DNA of 64,000 nucleotides from Epilithonimonas arachidiradicis (GCF_003610695.1 NZ_RAQH01000005.1:62001-126000); one strand, 5' to 3'. Positions 27,360 through 34,986 are shown, numbered from the stretch's first letter. Notes: generated from the sequence alone by a model not told the origin. Numbers and translations are program-made.

Positions 27360-27485
27360 ATTTAATTATTTATCTGAAATCATTTCCAGTGATTTGCTTT
27401 TTGTACAGAATAACCTGTCGTTTGTCCAAAAGGCTTGTAACAAAAGGAAAGTAGAAATAGTTTTGTTCAAAATTCAAACTAAAAA

Positions 27486-29483
27486 ATGAAACTTTCAATT
27501 TCTTTTTCACTTCTGTTTTTAGCATTTCTCTTTCCGCTTTTAGGATTCGGTCAGGAAAACAAAGCCACTCTTGAAGCCGTAGAATATCTGAAGCAACATC
27601 CAAAAAGTCCGAAAGATTATCTCGTTTCGAAATTCAAAAATTATCCTCTTGTACTTTTGGGTGAAGACCACGCTGTGAAAGAAAATCTAGATTTTGTCAA
27701 AAGCCTTATTCCGGAACTATATCAGGCCGGCGTTTACAATCTCTGTATGGAATTCGGTGCTTTCGAAAAGCAGAAAGAGCTGGATGAATTACTGAATTCT
27801 GAAAAATTCAATGAGAGAAAAGCAAAAGATATGTTCTTCTATTACAATGTAGGTTGGGCTTATAAGGAATATTTTGACATCTATAAAGCGGTTTGGGAAT
27901 TCAATAAAACCTTAAAATCTGATGCTAAAAAATTCCGAATCGTCAATCTGAGTTATCAATACCGTTGGGAAAACTTCAAAGGTGGCGCAAGAACGCCCGA
28001 GAATATGAAAGCCGTTTTCAATCTGGGAACGCCGGACCAATTCCGAACTGAAATCATCAAAAAGGAAATCATCAATAAAAATGAAAAAGCCTTGATCTAT
28101 ATGGGACACGTTCACGTTTTCACCAAGTACAAAATGCCGATCCTGAAAGTGAACAACGATGATTTTTGTGATTATGACGAAGGAATGGTCGGAAATCGTC
28201 TGTATAAATCAATGCCTGATAAGATTTTCAACATTATGTTTCACACACCTATGTTTTCCAAAACGCAGTACAATCCGGCTTATGTTTCGCCTGCGAATGG
28301 AGAATTGGAAAATGCACTTCAAAAACTCAATTATCCACAGATTGGCTTTGATTTGATTAATACGCCAGTTGGAAAATTAAAGGATAATAGTTTTTTCAGC
28401 TTCTGTCATCCTGATTTTAAAATGGAAGATTTTTTTGATGGTTATATTTTCCTCAAACCTTTCAAAGATTTGACTGGTTGTACTTACGATGATGATTTTT
28501 TCGCTGGAAAGGATTGGACTTATGTTGAGAATAATTTTCCGGACCCGGATTGGAGAAAACCTAAAAATCTGGAAGATTACAAAACAGAAATTAAGAAGTA
28601 TGTCAATATCAAAGACCGTTACAGAGATGTGATTCAGACTTCGGTTCCTGATGTGAGTTCCGGTAAAATCATCAGAATTAATCAATTCCCTTCGAAATAT
28701 GTGGCGTCCAGAAATGTTGATATCTGGTTGCCGGAAAACTTCAATCCCAATAAAAAATATGCGGTTCTCTATATGCACGACGGTCAGATGCTTTTTTACC
28801 CAAAAATCAACTGGAACAATTCCGAATGGAAAGTGGATGAAAATTATACAGAACTCAGCAAAAAAATTAAACTGAAAGATTGCATCATTGTCGGACTTTG
28901 GAATACTGGCGCAACCCGACATTCGGAGTATTTTCCACAAAAAGCTTTTGAAAGTTTATCTAAAGAGTTACAAAATCAAACACTTGAAAAATACTTTCTA
29001 GGAAAAGTGCAGTCGGATAACTATTTGAAATTCATTGTAGAAGAGGTAAAACCTTTTATCGATAAAAATTATCCAACGCTAAAAGACAGGGAAAATACTT
29101 TCATCGCCGGTTCCAGTATGGGCGGACTCATATCGATGTACGCGATTTGCGAGTATCCCGAAGTTTTCGGCGGCGCAGCTTGCCTATCCACACATTGGGT
29201 TGGAATCACAGACCTTTCTGATGACGAAATCCCAATCGCTTTCGAAAATTATCTCAAACAAAAACTCCCGAATCCGAAAACGCACAAAATCTATTTCGAT
29301 TTTGGAACGGAAGGATTGGACAGTCGTTATGAAAAACATCAGAACAAAGTCGATTTGATAATGAAGGAAAAAGACTTTAACAAAAATAACTGGACAACAA
29401 GAAAATTTGAATCGGCTGACCACAGCGAAAATTCCTGGAGCAAACGGTTATCAATTCCATTAGAATTTCTTCTGAAAAAATAA
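27486..29483 (+). CDS. Two-domain secreted protein: ChaN/EreA-like N terminus plus esterase D-type alpha/beta hydrolase
   Basis: The 665-residue protein has a signal peptide (L-G-F-G-Q end). Residues about 25-290 contain L-V-L-L-G-E-D-H near residue 57 and Y-M-G-H-V-H near 205, a pattern like that of ChaN/erythromycin-esterase-type folds. Residues about 385-665 are an enterochelin-esterase-like alpha/beta hydrolase: V-D-I-W-L-P-E-N-F, L-Y-M-H-D-G-Q, nucleophile A-G-S-S-M-G-G (Ser about 543), and a terminal H-S-E-N-S-W region for the catalytic His. The fusion is unusual; the joint role is unknown. It precedes the SusA-like amylase by 21 nt, so polysaccharide ester removal is one possibility (inference). 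Confidence 0.78.
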   Translation: MKLSISFSLLFLAFLFPLLGFGQENKATLEAVEYLKQHPKSPKDYLVSKFKNYPLVLLGEDHAVKENLDFVKSLIPELYQAGVYNLCMEFGAFEKQKELDELLNSEKFNERKAKDMFFYYNVGWAYKEYFDIYKAVWEFNKTLKSDAKKFRIVNLSYQYRWENFKGGARTPENMKAVFNLGTPDQFRTEIIKKEIINKNEKALIYMGHVHVFTKYKMPILKVNNDDFCDYDEGMVGNRLYKSMPDKIFNIMFHTPMFSKTQYNPAYVSPANGELENALQKLNYPQIGFDLINTPVGKLKDNSFFSFCHPDFKMEDFFDGYIFLKPFKDLTGCTYDDDFFAGKDWTYVENNFPDPDWRKPKNLEDYKTEIKKYVNIKDRYRDVIQTSVPDVSSGKIIRINQFPSKYVASRNVDIWLPENFNPNKKYAVLYMHDGQMLFYPKINWNNSEWKVDENYTELSKKIKLKDCIIVGLWNTGATRHSEYFPQKAFESLSKELQNQTLEKYFLGKVQSDNYLKFIVEEVKPFIDKNYPTLKDRENTFIAGSSMGGLISMYAICEYPEVFGGAACLSTHWVGITDLSDDEIPIAFENYLKQKLPNPKTHKIYFDFGTEGLDSRYEKHQNKVDLIMKEKDFNKNNWTTRKFESADHSENSWSKRLSIPLEFLLKK

Positions 29484-29504
29484 CTAATCTAAATCTATTA
29501 ATCA

Positions 29505-31361
29505 ATGAAAAAATCACTTGCAATACTTTTATTTTTCTTCAGTTTCAATCTCATTCTTTCTCAAAAGATCGAAAGAATAGAACCAGCCAATTGGTGGGTT
29601 GGGATGAAAAACAATTCGGTCACTTTATTAATTTATGGTAAAGACATTTCAGATTTACAGCCTGCAATTTCTTATCCCGGTGTTACCATGACTGAAAATA
29701 AAACGGTGGAAAATAAAAACTACCTTTTTCTAACTTTGCAAATCAATCCTGATGCAAAAGCCGGAACTGTAAAAATCAAATTTTCGAAGGACAATAAAGT
29801 TATTCTGACTAAAGATTTTCCAATCTATGCCCGGGAAACTAACAGTGCCAATCGAGAAAGTTACGGTTCAAAAGATGCGATTCTACTGATTGTTCCTGAT
29901 AGATTTTCGAATGGCGATGAAAAGAATGACATCGTCAAAACAACACTGGAACAAAAACTTGACAGGAATAATGAAGACGCCAGACACGGCGGTGATATTC
30001 AGGGGATTATCAATCATTTGGATTATATCAAATCTTTGGGTTACACTCAGATCTGGAACACGCCTTTGATAGAAAATGATGAGCCGACTTATTCTTATCA
30101 CGGTTATGCAGCGACAGATTTTTACAAGATTGACCCGAGATTTGGAACGAATGAAGATTTGAAAAAACTATCCACAGAAGCCAAGAAAAGAAATATTGGT
30201 TTGATTTGGGATGTTGTGCTTAATCATTGTGGATCAGAGTATTATTTCGTCAAAGACTTACCAGAGAAAAGCTGGATCAATTATCCTGATTCGGAAAACA
30301 GAGTCAGAACCAATCATCTAAAAACCACCATCACAGATCTCTACGCCACAGAAATTGATAAGGAAGAATACCTCAATGGCTGGTTTGATGGTCATATGAC
30401 GGACCTCAATCAGAAAAATCCTCTATTGGCAAAATATCTGACTCAGAATATCATTTGGTGGATAGAATATGCCGGACTTTCCGGATTGCGTGTTGACACC
30501 TATTCTTATTCTGACAAAAAATTTCTAGCTGATTGGACCAAAACCATTCTCGAAGAATATCCGAAAATGAACATCGTTGCCGAAGAAATGTCAAGAAATA
30601 TTGCGCAGACTTCCTATTGGCAAATCGACAAGAAAAATACAGATGGTTACAAAAGTTATATGCCGATGATGATGGATTTCTCTATTAATGACAATATCGT
30701 TTCTGCGCTCAATGAGAAAAGTGGTTGGTTTTCCACCTGGCGAAAAGTCTATGAAAGTGTGGCCAATGATTTCCTTTTTCCGCATCCTGAAAATCAATTG
30801 ATTTTTCCGGACAATCACGATTTGGACAGGTTTTATTCCCGTCTCAACAAAAACTTTGAGAACTGGAAACTCGGAATTGCGATGTATATGACAATACGCG
30901 GAACGCCTCAATTTTTCTATGGAACCGAAGTTCTGATGACCAATGACAAAGCCGGAAGCGACGGCCAACGACGAAGCGATTTCTACGGCGGTTGGAAAGG
31001 CGATTCCAAAAATGCTGTAACCGAAGCAGGATTAACTAATGAGGAAAAGGAAGCCAAGAAGTATTTTTCAACTTTACTTAACTGGAGAAAAACGAGCGAT
31101 GCGATTGCCAATGGAAAATTCAAACATTATGCGCCTACCAATAATGATGTTTATGTTTACTTCCGCTATACTGACAATCAAAAAGTGATGATTTTACTCA
31201 ATAAAAACACTAATAAAGTAAAGCTTGATCTTAGTCGATATAAGGAGATGATTCCTAACCACTTCAATGCTAAAGATATTATCTCCGGACAAGATTTCAG
31301 TTTTGAGAATACAATAGATATTCCGGCAAAAACACCGATGATTCTGGAAGTCAAAAATTAA
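29505..31361 (+). CDS. Secreted neopullulanase/cyclomaltodextrinase (SusA-like GH13)
   Basis: The 618-residue protein has a signal peptide (L-S-Q end). Residues about 22-110 form a cyclomaltodextrinase N-terminal beta domain (R-I-E-P-A-N-W-W-V-G-M opening), followed by a GH13 barrel with G-L-R-V-D-T (nucleophile Asp), V-A-E-E-M (acid/base Glu) and F-P-D-N-H-D, and a C-terminal all-beta domain. This arrangement matches SusA-type periplasmic neopullulanases of Bacteroidota that degrade maltooligosaccharides. It is encoded with the two-domain esterase and next to a LytTR regulator, but no SusC/SusD pair is in the window. Confidence 0.9.
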   Translation: MKKSLAILLFFFSFNLILSQKIERIEPANWWVGMKNNSVTLLIYGKDISDLQPAISYPGVTMTENKTVENKNYLFLTLQINPDAKAGTVKIKFSKDNKVILTKDFPIYARETNSANRESYGSKDAILLIVPDRFSNGDEKNDIVKTTLEQKLDRNNEDARHGGDIQGIINHLDYIKSLGYTQIWNTPLIENDEPTYSYHGYAATDFYKIDPRFGTNEDLKKLSTEAKKRNIGLIWDVVLNHCGSEYYFVKDLPEKSWINYPDSENRVRTNHLKTTITDLYATEIDKEEYLNGWFDGHMTDLNQKNPLLAKYLTQNIIWWIEYAGLSGLRVDTYSYSDKKFLADWTKTILEEYPKMNIVAEEMSRNIAQTSYWQIDKKNTDGYKSYMPMMMDFSINDNIVSALNEKSGWFSTWRKVYESVANDFLFPHPENQLIFPDNHDLDRFYSRLNKNFENWKLGIAMYMTIRGTPQFFYGTEVLMTNDKAGSDGQRRSDFYGGWKGDSKNAVTEAGLTNEEKEAKKYFSTLLNWRKTSDAIANGKFKHYAPTNNDVYVYFRYTDNQKVMILLNKNTNKVKLDLSRYKEMIPNHFNAKDIISGQDFSFENTIDIPAKTPMILEVKN

Positions 31362-31439
31362 TTCCGATTATCTCAACAAATATTCATTGTTCAAGAATTT
31401 TGTATGGTAATTGCTATTGCTATAAGCAAATACCAAAAT

Positions 31440-31640
31440 ATGTTCAAAAAAGGAGATCACGTAAAATGGAAGTTTAGATATGGAGAAACCCACGGTGTCA
31501 TTATTAAAATCCACACCAAAGATTTTGTCTTTATGGAACGTCAAAGAAGAGCATCCGAAGAGGAACCACAATATGAAGTTATGAGCGAAAAGACCGGAAA
31601 AAAGGCAGTTCACAAAGCTTCCGCACTGAAGAGAATTTAG
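31440..31640 (+). CDS. DUF2945 (HVA1/TUDOR-like) small protein
   Basis: The frame opens at 31404, but the ATG at 31440 gives the family's normal N terminus (M-F-K-K-G-D-H-V-K-W); 66 residues. The protein is basic, beta-rich and matches the hypervirulence-associated TUDOR (DUF2945) family, whose molecular function is unknown. It is commonly found with stress genes. It follows the amylase by 78 nt and is convergent with the RNA island. Confidence 0.8.
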   Translation: MFKKGDHVKWKFRYGETHGVIIKIHTKDFVFMERQRRASEEEPQYEVMSEKTGKKAVHKASALKRI

Positions 31641-31710
31641 TTTGACATTAATTGACTCTAATTTTTCTGTCGCTCAAAAAATTTTTGAGAAGGCGGTTTT
31701 GAAAATCAAA

Positions 31711-31737
31711 AAAGCACCATTGTATTGATGGTGCTTT
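31711..31737 (-). terminator. Rho-independent terminator of the RNA island
   Basis: A perfect 10-bp inverted repeat (31711-31720 with 31728-31737, 7-nt loop) is followed on the minus strand by T-T-T-T-T-T-G-A-T-T-T-T. It abuts the 3' end of Y RNA A (31742), so it marks the end of the minus-strand transcript that contains the Y RNA array. An A/T-rich flank on the other side may let it also stop plus-strand transcripts. Confidence 0.85.
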
Positions 31738-31741
31738 AGAT

Positions 31742-31873
31742 TAATCAAGGTAATAAGTTAAGAATCTTCATTTGCTCTACCAGCTGAGCTACTTTCCAGA
31801 AGAGAAGGCAGGAATCGAACCTGCGACACAATGGTTGCATATCGAAGTATGACTCTAAGACGACACTTGATTA
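31742..31873 (-). ncRNA. Y RNA A: YrlA-like Y RNA with a circularly permuted tRNA-like module
   Basis: The ends pair perfectly over 8 bp (31742-31749 with 31866-31873). Inside, on the minus strand: T-G-T-C-G, a second imperfect stem, A-C-T-T-C-G, then a tRNA-like module in permuted order. It contains a T-arm (31808-31824; G-C-A-G-G, loop T-T-C-G-A-T-T), an acceptor-like hairpin (31792-31807) closed by a U-U-C-U loop, a U-A linker equivalent to positions 8-9, and a D-arm (31774-31789; G-C-T-C, loop A-G-C-T-G-G-T-A). This is the arrangement known for bacterial YrlA RNAs, which bind Rsr through the terminal stem. It is the last RNA before the terminator. Confidence 0.8.
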
Positions 31874-31891
31874 TTTTTTATTTTTTTTAAA

Positions 31892-31961
31892 AATCGAGCA
31901 ACAAATCAGAAAGAGGCTTTACAATTTGGATTCGAAGTAACTCTTTCTTACGGCATCGATT
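31892..31961 (-). ncRNA. Y RNA B: Y-RNA-like stem-loop
   Basis: The terminal stem has 6 bp (31892-31897 with 31956-31961), and the second stem 8 bp (31908-31915 with 31941-31948). On the minus strand the conserved elements are T-G-C-C-G-T-A after the terminal stem, T-T-A-C-T-T-C-G after the second stem, and a tract ending in T-T-G-C before the closing strand. The same layout is shared by elements A and C-E with different paired bases, which is covariation-like support for structure. No complete tRNA arm is present, only a T-T-C-G-A-A-T-C-C loop-like string. Confidence 0.7.
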
Positions 31962-31963
31962 AT

Positions 31964-32052
31964 AAGTAAGGTAAAAAGTCAAACAGAGACCTACAGGATT
32001 CGAACCTGCTTTATCATCCAACGAAGTAACTCTGTTTTTACGACACTTACTT
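31964..32052 (-). ncRNA. Y RNA C: Y-RNA-like stem-loop with a tRNA T-arm hairpin
   Basis: The terminal stem has 7 bp (31964-31970 with 32046-32052) and the second stem 8 bp (31981-31988 with 32030-32037). The minus strand reads T-G-T-C-G-T-A, second stem, T-T-A-C-T-T-C-G, then a perfect T-arm-like hairpin (31993-32009; loop T-T-C-G-A-A-T), then the return strand and a tract ending T-T-T-A-C. It carries the T-arm but no D-arm, so it looks like a reduced YrlA type. It lies 2 nt from element B. Confidence 0.72.
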
Positions 32053-32089
32053 TTTTTAAGTTTTTATGGTTATTGTTTTTATTTTGTAA

Positions 32090-32169
32090 AACCAAGTTAT
32101 AAGCTGTAAGAGTTTTTTTATTTTCAAATTTTGAGCTTGACGATGGAACTCTTACATACGACATTGGTT
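32090..32169 (-). ncRNA. Y RNA D: Y-RNA-like stem-loop
   Basis: The terminal stem has 6 bp (32090-32095 with 32164-32169) and the second stem 9 bp (32106-32114 with 32147-32155). The minus strand has the shared T-G-T-C-G-T-A and a C-C-A-T-C-G variant of the C-T-T-C-G element, then an A/T-rich loop and a tract ending T-A-T-A-A-C. There is no tRNA-like arm. It lies 1 nt from element E. Confidence 0.7.
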
Positions 32170-32170
32170 A

Positions 32171-32244
32171 AAACCGAGCAATTTGCGAAAAGACTCATTT
32201 TTCAATTGGAAGTCGAAGGATTTCTTTTCTTACAGCATCGGTTT
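32171..32244 (-). ncRNA. Y RNA E: Y-RNA-like stem-loop, first of the array
   Basis: The terminal stem has 7 bp (32171-32177 with 32238-32244). After T-G-C-T-G-T-A comes a second stem (A-A-A-A-G-A pairing with T-C-T-T-T-T), then C-C-T-T-C-G, a loop, and a tract ending A-T-T-G-C. The start is only a few bases past the stop of the 110-residue gene, so processing from a common transcript is likely. Confidence 0.65.
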
Positions 32245-32251
32245 GTTTTTT

Positions 32252-32584
32252 TTAATTTTTCTTAATTATTTCTGTTTTGTAATTTTCAAATCCAAATGAG
32301 CCAAAATAACTCGACCAATCTCCTGCATCTGGGTTTTCTTCAATATTTCCAGAAAATATTTGTATACAATTATCTTCTTCTATAAGTACAGTTTCCCTAT
32401 CAAGATGATATTTTTTTAATACTTCTACTAATTCTACTAAATTGTCACTATCGATTTTAAATCCATAAATTGTCACCACAAAAACACTTGATTGTTCTGG
32501 GCTACACAAAAATTCAAACTCAATGTTATTATCATCAGTAATTACCAAATTTGACAAGACTGGATATTGATTAATAATTTTCAT
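32252..32584 (-). CDS. Unknown small protein in the RNA island
   Basis: The 110-residue product is acidic and has no signal peptide, membrane helix or motif I recognise. Predicted from sequence it is mostly beta with one helix (V-E-L-V-E-V-L-K-K-Y-H). It sits between the TROVE gene and the Y RNA array on the same strand, 38 nt after the TROVE stop, and its stop is 7 nt before the first Y RNA. It could be a component of the RNA system or an immunity/accessory protein; this is inference from position only. Confidence 0.6.
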   Translation of the reverse strand: MKIINQYPVLSNLVITDDNNIEFEFLCSPEQSSVFVVTIYGFKIDSDNLVELVEVLKKYHLDRETVLIEEDNCIQIFSGNIEENPDAGDWSSYFGSFGFENYKTEIIKKN

Positions 32585-32612
32585 CTTTAGTTAAATCTTT
32601 TTTATTTTAAAA

Positions 32613-32634
32613 GCAGTGCTTTTTACAGCACTAC
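32613..32634 (-). terminator. Hairpin overlapping the TROVE stop codon, possible partial terminator
   Basis: On the minus strand an 8-bp stem (one G-T pair), 6-nt loop, spans the TROVE stop codon and is followed by T-T-T-T-A-A-A-A. The short T tract suggests a weak or attenuating terminator, or an RNA-processing/stability hairpin between the coding part and the downstream small gene and Y RNAs. Confidence 0.4.
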
Positions 32635-34140
32635 TTTTTTAATCATTTCTACTGCAGATTTTCGGTCTTCCAAAGCGTTCAGTACATCGAAGATTTTGTC
32701 GGACCAGCCTGCGATAAGATAGACATTATTTTTTCTGACATCCAACGGCTGTTTTCCGTAACCAGCCAAATCAAAAATATACAATTTCGCATTTGGATTG
32801 ATTTTTTTATATCGATTCCAGGAATATTCAAAAGAATCATTGGTTAAGTTACTGTTCCACAATTGAGTATCGGTGAATAACATTACTTTGTCCACTTTTT
32901 CATTTCTTCTGATTAAATCCTCAATCACCAGATAACCGTTTGTGGAGTAACCTACTTCACCTTCTCTTTTGTAAAATGCATCCACGTTTCTCAAGATACC
33001 ATTTTTCGGCATCGGAACTCTTTTCCAAATGTCACCAAACATACCCGTAATCACGTTTTTGCATTGCGACTGTAACATCATCGCCATCAGCAAACCGATA
33101 TCGTATAACAATACTTTAGATTTTGGAGAAATTGCCTTCTGCATCGAACCTGAAACGTCTGTCGCAATCACAACCGAAGTTTCGAAACCAAAACCTCTGA
33201 TGTTTTTTGCACTCAACATCACCGCATCTTCCAATGCTTCCAAGATTGATGAGATGTACTTTGAATCAATGTTTTTCAATTCTCTGTACGCTGACAAAAA
33301 TCTGAATGGCAATTGTTTTGAGTTTCTAACCGCTTTTTCATCCGACAAATAATTGCAAACTTTATAAATCGCATCGGAAGAAACGTTGGCTTCCAAGATA
33401 TTTCTAAGGTTTCTCAATGTTGCCATATAACCCAGTTTGTTACTGAAAATCAGTTCTTCCCATTTGTTTTTGAAAGCTGATTTTCTTTCCGCATCATCAG
33501 CAAATTTTGTCTGACCTAAAACTGAAAGTTCAACTTCCCAAGTGTAAGGCGTTTCCAACGAGTCGTTTACGATTTTGTTGAAAATTGCTTGTTGATTTTC
33601 ATCTTTTGCTTTTGGGTGAACCAGGAACAAAGCATCTTTCAAAGTGACTTCCGCTTTTCTGTTGTATTTTGCGAACTGGTATTCATCAAATTTATTGAAA
33701 GATTTCACCAAACCTTTCTGGATTTGTTTTGAAAGCTTGTTCAACTTTTTAGCATCTGTTCTTTCGTTTGCTAATTGGTAATATGCCAATAGTTCTGTGA
33801 TTTCATCTGCTCTTTGGATAACGCCGTTAACTGTTCTGCTGACCAAGTCTGTACCTGAAGTCTGCTTCGCCAATTCGGTTGTCAAAACCAGCGGAATCGA
33901 ACGCAAATACATATCTTTTCTTGCATAAACTGCTAATTTCGCTACGAAATCCTGGTCGTTTTTCTGAATCAGAGATTGGATTCTCGCCAATCTGTCATTT
34001 CCTTTTTCATAGGTTGCGTTTGATAATCCTGCTGTAACAACAGCACTGTATAGTTCTTCGGCAGGCGTCATTGTATAAGCCTTTTCACCTTCGTAGTTGG
34101 TTACTACTCTATTTGATTTTCTTAAAAAATTAAATTTCAT
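32623..34140 (-). CDS. rsr: TROVE domain protein, Ro60/Rsr orthologue
   Basis: The 505-residue protein is full length for bacterial Ro60. The N-terminal TROVE HEAT-like ring (residues about 15-330; T-P-A-E-E-L-Y-S-A-V-V-T-A-G-L, R-K-D-M-Y-L-R-S-I-P) is followed by a VWA-like domain (about 335-500) with the MIDAS motif D-V-S-G-S-M. Ro60 is a ring that binds the 3' ends of misfolded RNAs in its cavity and Y RNAs on its outer surface. In bacteria (Deinococcus, Salmonella) it works with PNPase or RtcB in RNA quality control and stress survival. Here five Y-RNA-like elements lie downstream on the same strand. No RtcB or RtcR gene is in the window. Confidence 0.93.
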   Translation of the reverse strand: MKFNFLRKSNRVVTNYEGEKAYTMTPAEELYSAVVTAGLSNATYEKGNDRLARIQSLIQKNDQDFVAKLAVYARKDMYLRSIPLVLTTELAKQTSGTDLVSRTVNGVIQRADEITELLAYYQLANERTDAKKLNKLSKQIQKGLVKSFNKFDEYQFAKYNRKAEVTLKDALFLVHPKAKDENQQAIFNKIVNDSLETPYTWEVELSVLGQTKFADDAERKSAFKNKWEELIFSNKLGYMATLRNLRNILEANVSSDAIYKVCNYLSDEKAVRNSKQLPFRFLSAYRELKNIDSKYISSILEALEDAVMLSAKNIRGFGFETSVVIATDVSGSMQKAISPKSKVLLYDIGLLMAMMLQSQCKNVITGMFGDIWKRVPMPKNGILRNVDAFYKREGEVGYSTNGYLVIEDLIRRNEKVDKVMLFTDTQLWNSNLTNDSFEYSWNRYKKINPNAKLYIFDLAGYGKQPLDVRKNNVYLIAGWSDKIFDVLNALEDRKSAVEMIKKVVL

Positions 34141-34198
34141 AATTACTGTTTTTTTAGTTAAACATTCGGAAGATTATCGCTCCCTCTCTGATTTCTGA

Positions 34199-34209
34199 TG
34201 CAAAGTAAA
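34199..34209 (-). promoter_or_regulatory. Candidate promoter -7 region for the TROVE gene
   Basis: The minus strand reads T-T-T-A-C-T-T-T-G-C-A, 59 nt before the TROVE start; it resembles the Bacteroidota -7 element (T-A-N-N-T-T-T-G). The same 11 bases occur upstream of the 41-codon ORF at 35807-35817. A small inverted repeat C-G-C-A-A/T-T-G-C-G (34220-34224 and 34230-34234) lies just upstream and may be an operator. Confidence 0.45.
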
Positions 34210-34258
34210 AATGCTAGTGCGCAATCTTTTTGCGTAGAAAAAAAATGTTTTGAATTAT

Positions 34259-34744
34259 TTACACCATCATATCAGCACAGTTGGAACTTGCAAAAGCGAA
34301 AGGTTTTGCTTTAAAAGTGTAACCCATTCCCAAAATATATCCCATTGCATCTTTCAAAGCGACATTGGATTTGAAGTCTGGGTCGGTATTGATATCGGCG
34401 TGAACTTCCATTTCCACATCATAAGTTTCCAAAATAGAACAGATTGAGTAAGCGATTTCTACAGATTTGTTAACCTCGTTCAGCATTCGTTCTTTGATAC
34501 TGATTGTTTGAAATTCTCTTTGTTTTCTGATAAATGTAAACGCTCCTTTTCCCTCACGAATAACAACGACTGCCGTTGCATAACTGATTGTATCGCCGTA
34601 AACGTGGGAATCTGAACCCACACAAACTTTCAGTCGGTGTCCGTTGGCTAGTTCGCGGATGATGGCTTCTTCTACCAAATTGGTGATAGAATTTCGGAAG
34701 ATTTTTCCATTCATATTCTGCCATTTTTGTTGTTGCGTTTCCAT
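34259..34744 (-). CDS. YkuK family (DUF458) RNase H-like protein
   Basis: The 161-residue protein matches the YkuK/DUF458 family, which has an RNase H-like fold: V-C-V-G-S-D-S-H-V-Y-G (first acidic strand), A-T-A-V-V-V-I-R-E-G-K-G, then V-H-A-D-I-N-T-D-P and K-D-A-M-G-Y-I-L-G-M-G-Y. Conserved acidic residues suggest metal-dependent chemistry on nucleic acid, but activity is not established for the family. It lies between the tRNA array and the TROVE gene on the same strand; processing or trimming the island's RNAs is a plausible role (inference). Confidence 0.85.
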   Translation of the reverse strand: METQQQKWQNMNGKIFRNSITNLVEEAIIRELANGHRLKVCVGSDSHVYGDTISYATAVVVIREGKGAFTFIRKQREFQTISIKERMLNEVNKSVEIAYSICSILETYDVEMEVHADINTDPDFKSNVALKDAMGYILGMGYTFKAKPFAFASSNCADMMV

Positions 34745-34805
34745 TTTTCTAGATTTTTTGAATTTGTTTAATTTTTAGTTTTTATTTTCTATTTCCACAA
34801 AATTG

Positions 34806-34879
34806 TACGGAGAGAGGGAATCGAACCCTCAATTTCTTGAGCCTAAATCAAGTGCGTCTGCCAGTTCCGCCACCTCCGC
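34806..34879 (-). tRNA. tRNA-Leu(TAG)-like, lacking the class II variable arm
   Basis: On the minus strand it folds as acceptor G-C-G-G-A-G-G with G-U closures at both ends of the stem, D-arm with G-C-G/C-G-C, anticodon stem C-T-T-G-A/T-C-A-A-G around loop T-T-T-A-G-G-C (anticodon TAG, Leu), and T-arm G-A-G-G-G/C-C-C-T-C with loop T-T-C-G-A-T-T. The discriminator is A. The variable loop has only 5 nt, whereas bacterial leucine tRNAs are class II with a long variable arm; total length is 74 instead of about 85. No CCA is encoded. It may be a charged tRNA, a decoy or a degenerate copy. Confidence 0.65.
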
Positions 34880-34888
34880 ATATTGAAA

Positions 34889-34911
34889 GTTGATAAGTAA
34901 TTTTATCCAAC
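34889..34911 (-). other. Hairpin between element F and tRNA-Leu
   Basis: Bases 34889-34896 pair with 34903-34911 over 8 bp with one bulged base. It lies 9 nt before the tRNA-Leu 5' end in the transcript and may be a processing signal. Confidence 0.35.
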
Positions 34912-34930
34912 TATTTTTTTGAAGAAAAAC

Positions 34931-34986
34931 AAAGCCTGTCTTTAATTTTTGGTTTGATATAAGAACTTCTGCGCTCGACAAACTTT
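34931..34986 (-). ncRNA. Stem-loop element F between tRNA-Leu and tRNA-Cys
   Basis: A 10-bp terminal stem (34931-34940 with 34977-34986, two G-U pairs on the minus strand) encloses a 36-nt loop containing G-A-G-C-G-C-A-G-A-A-G-T-T-C-T-T. Element G (35169-35231) has the same layout and a closely related loop, and the stem bases differ in a compensated way. They are either small RNAs of the island or tRNA spacer/processing structures. Confidence 0.55.

Noticed and set aside
31774-31824. Split or broken ordinary tRNA genes
   Set aside because: T-arm, acceptor hairpin, positions 8-9 and D-arm follow in permuted order inside a longer closed stem, as in YrlA; there is no complete anticodon arm or second tRNA.
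31742-32244. CRISPR-like repeat array
   Set aside because: The repeats are not identical, have no constant unit length, and each has its own terminal stem; no cas gene is near. Structured Y-RNA-like elements explain them better.
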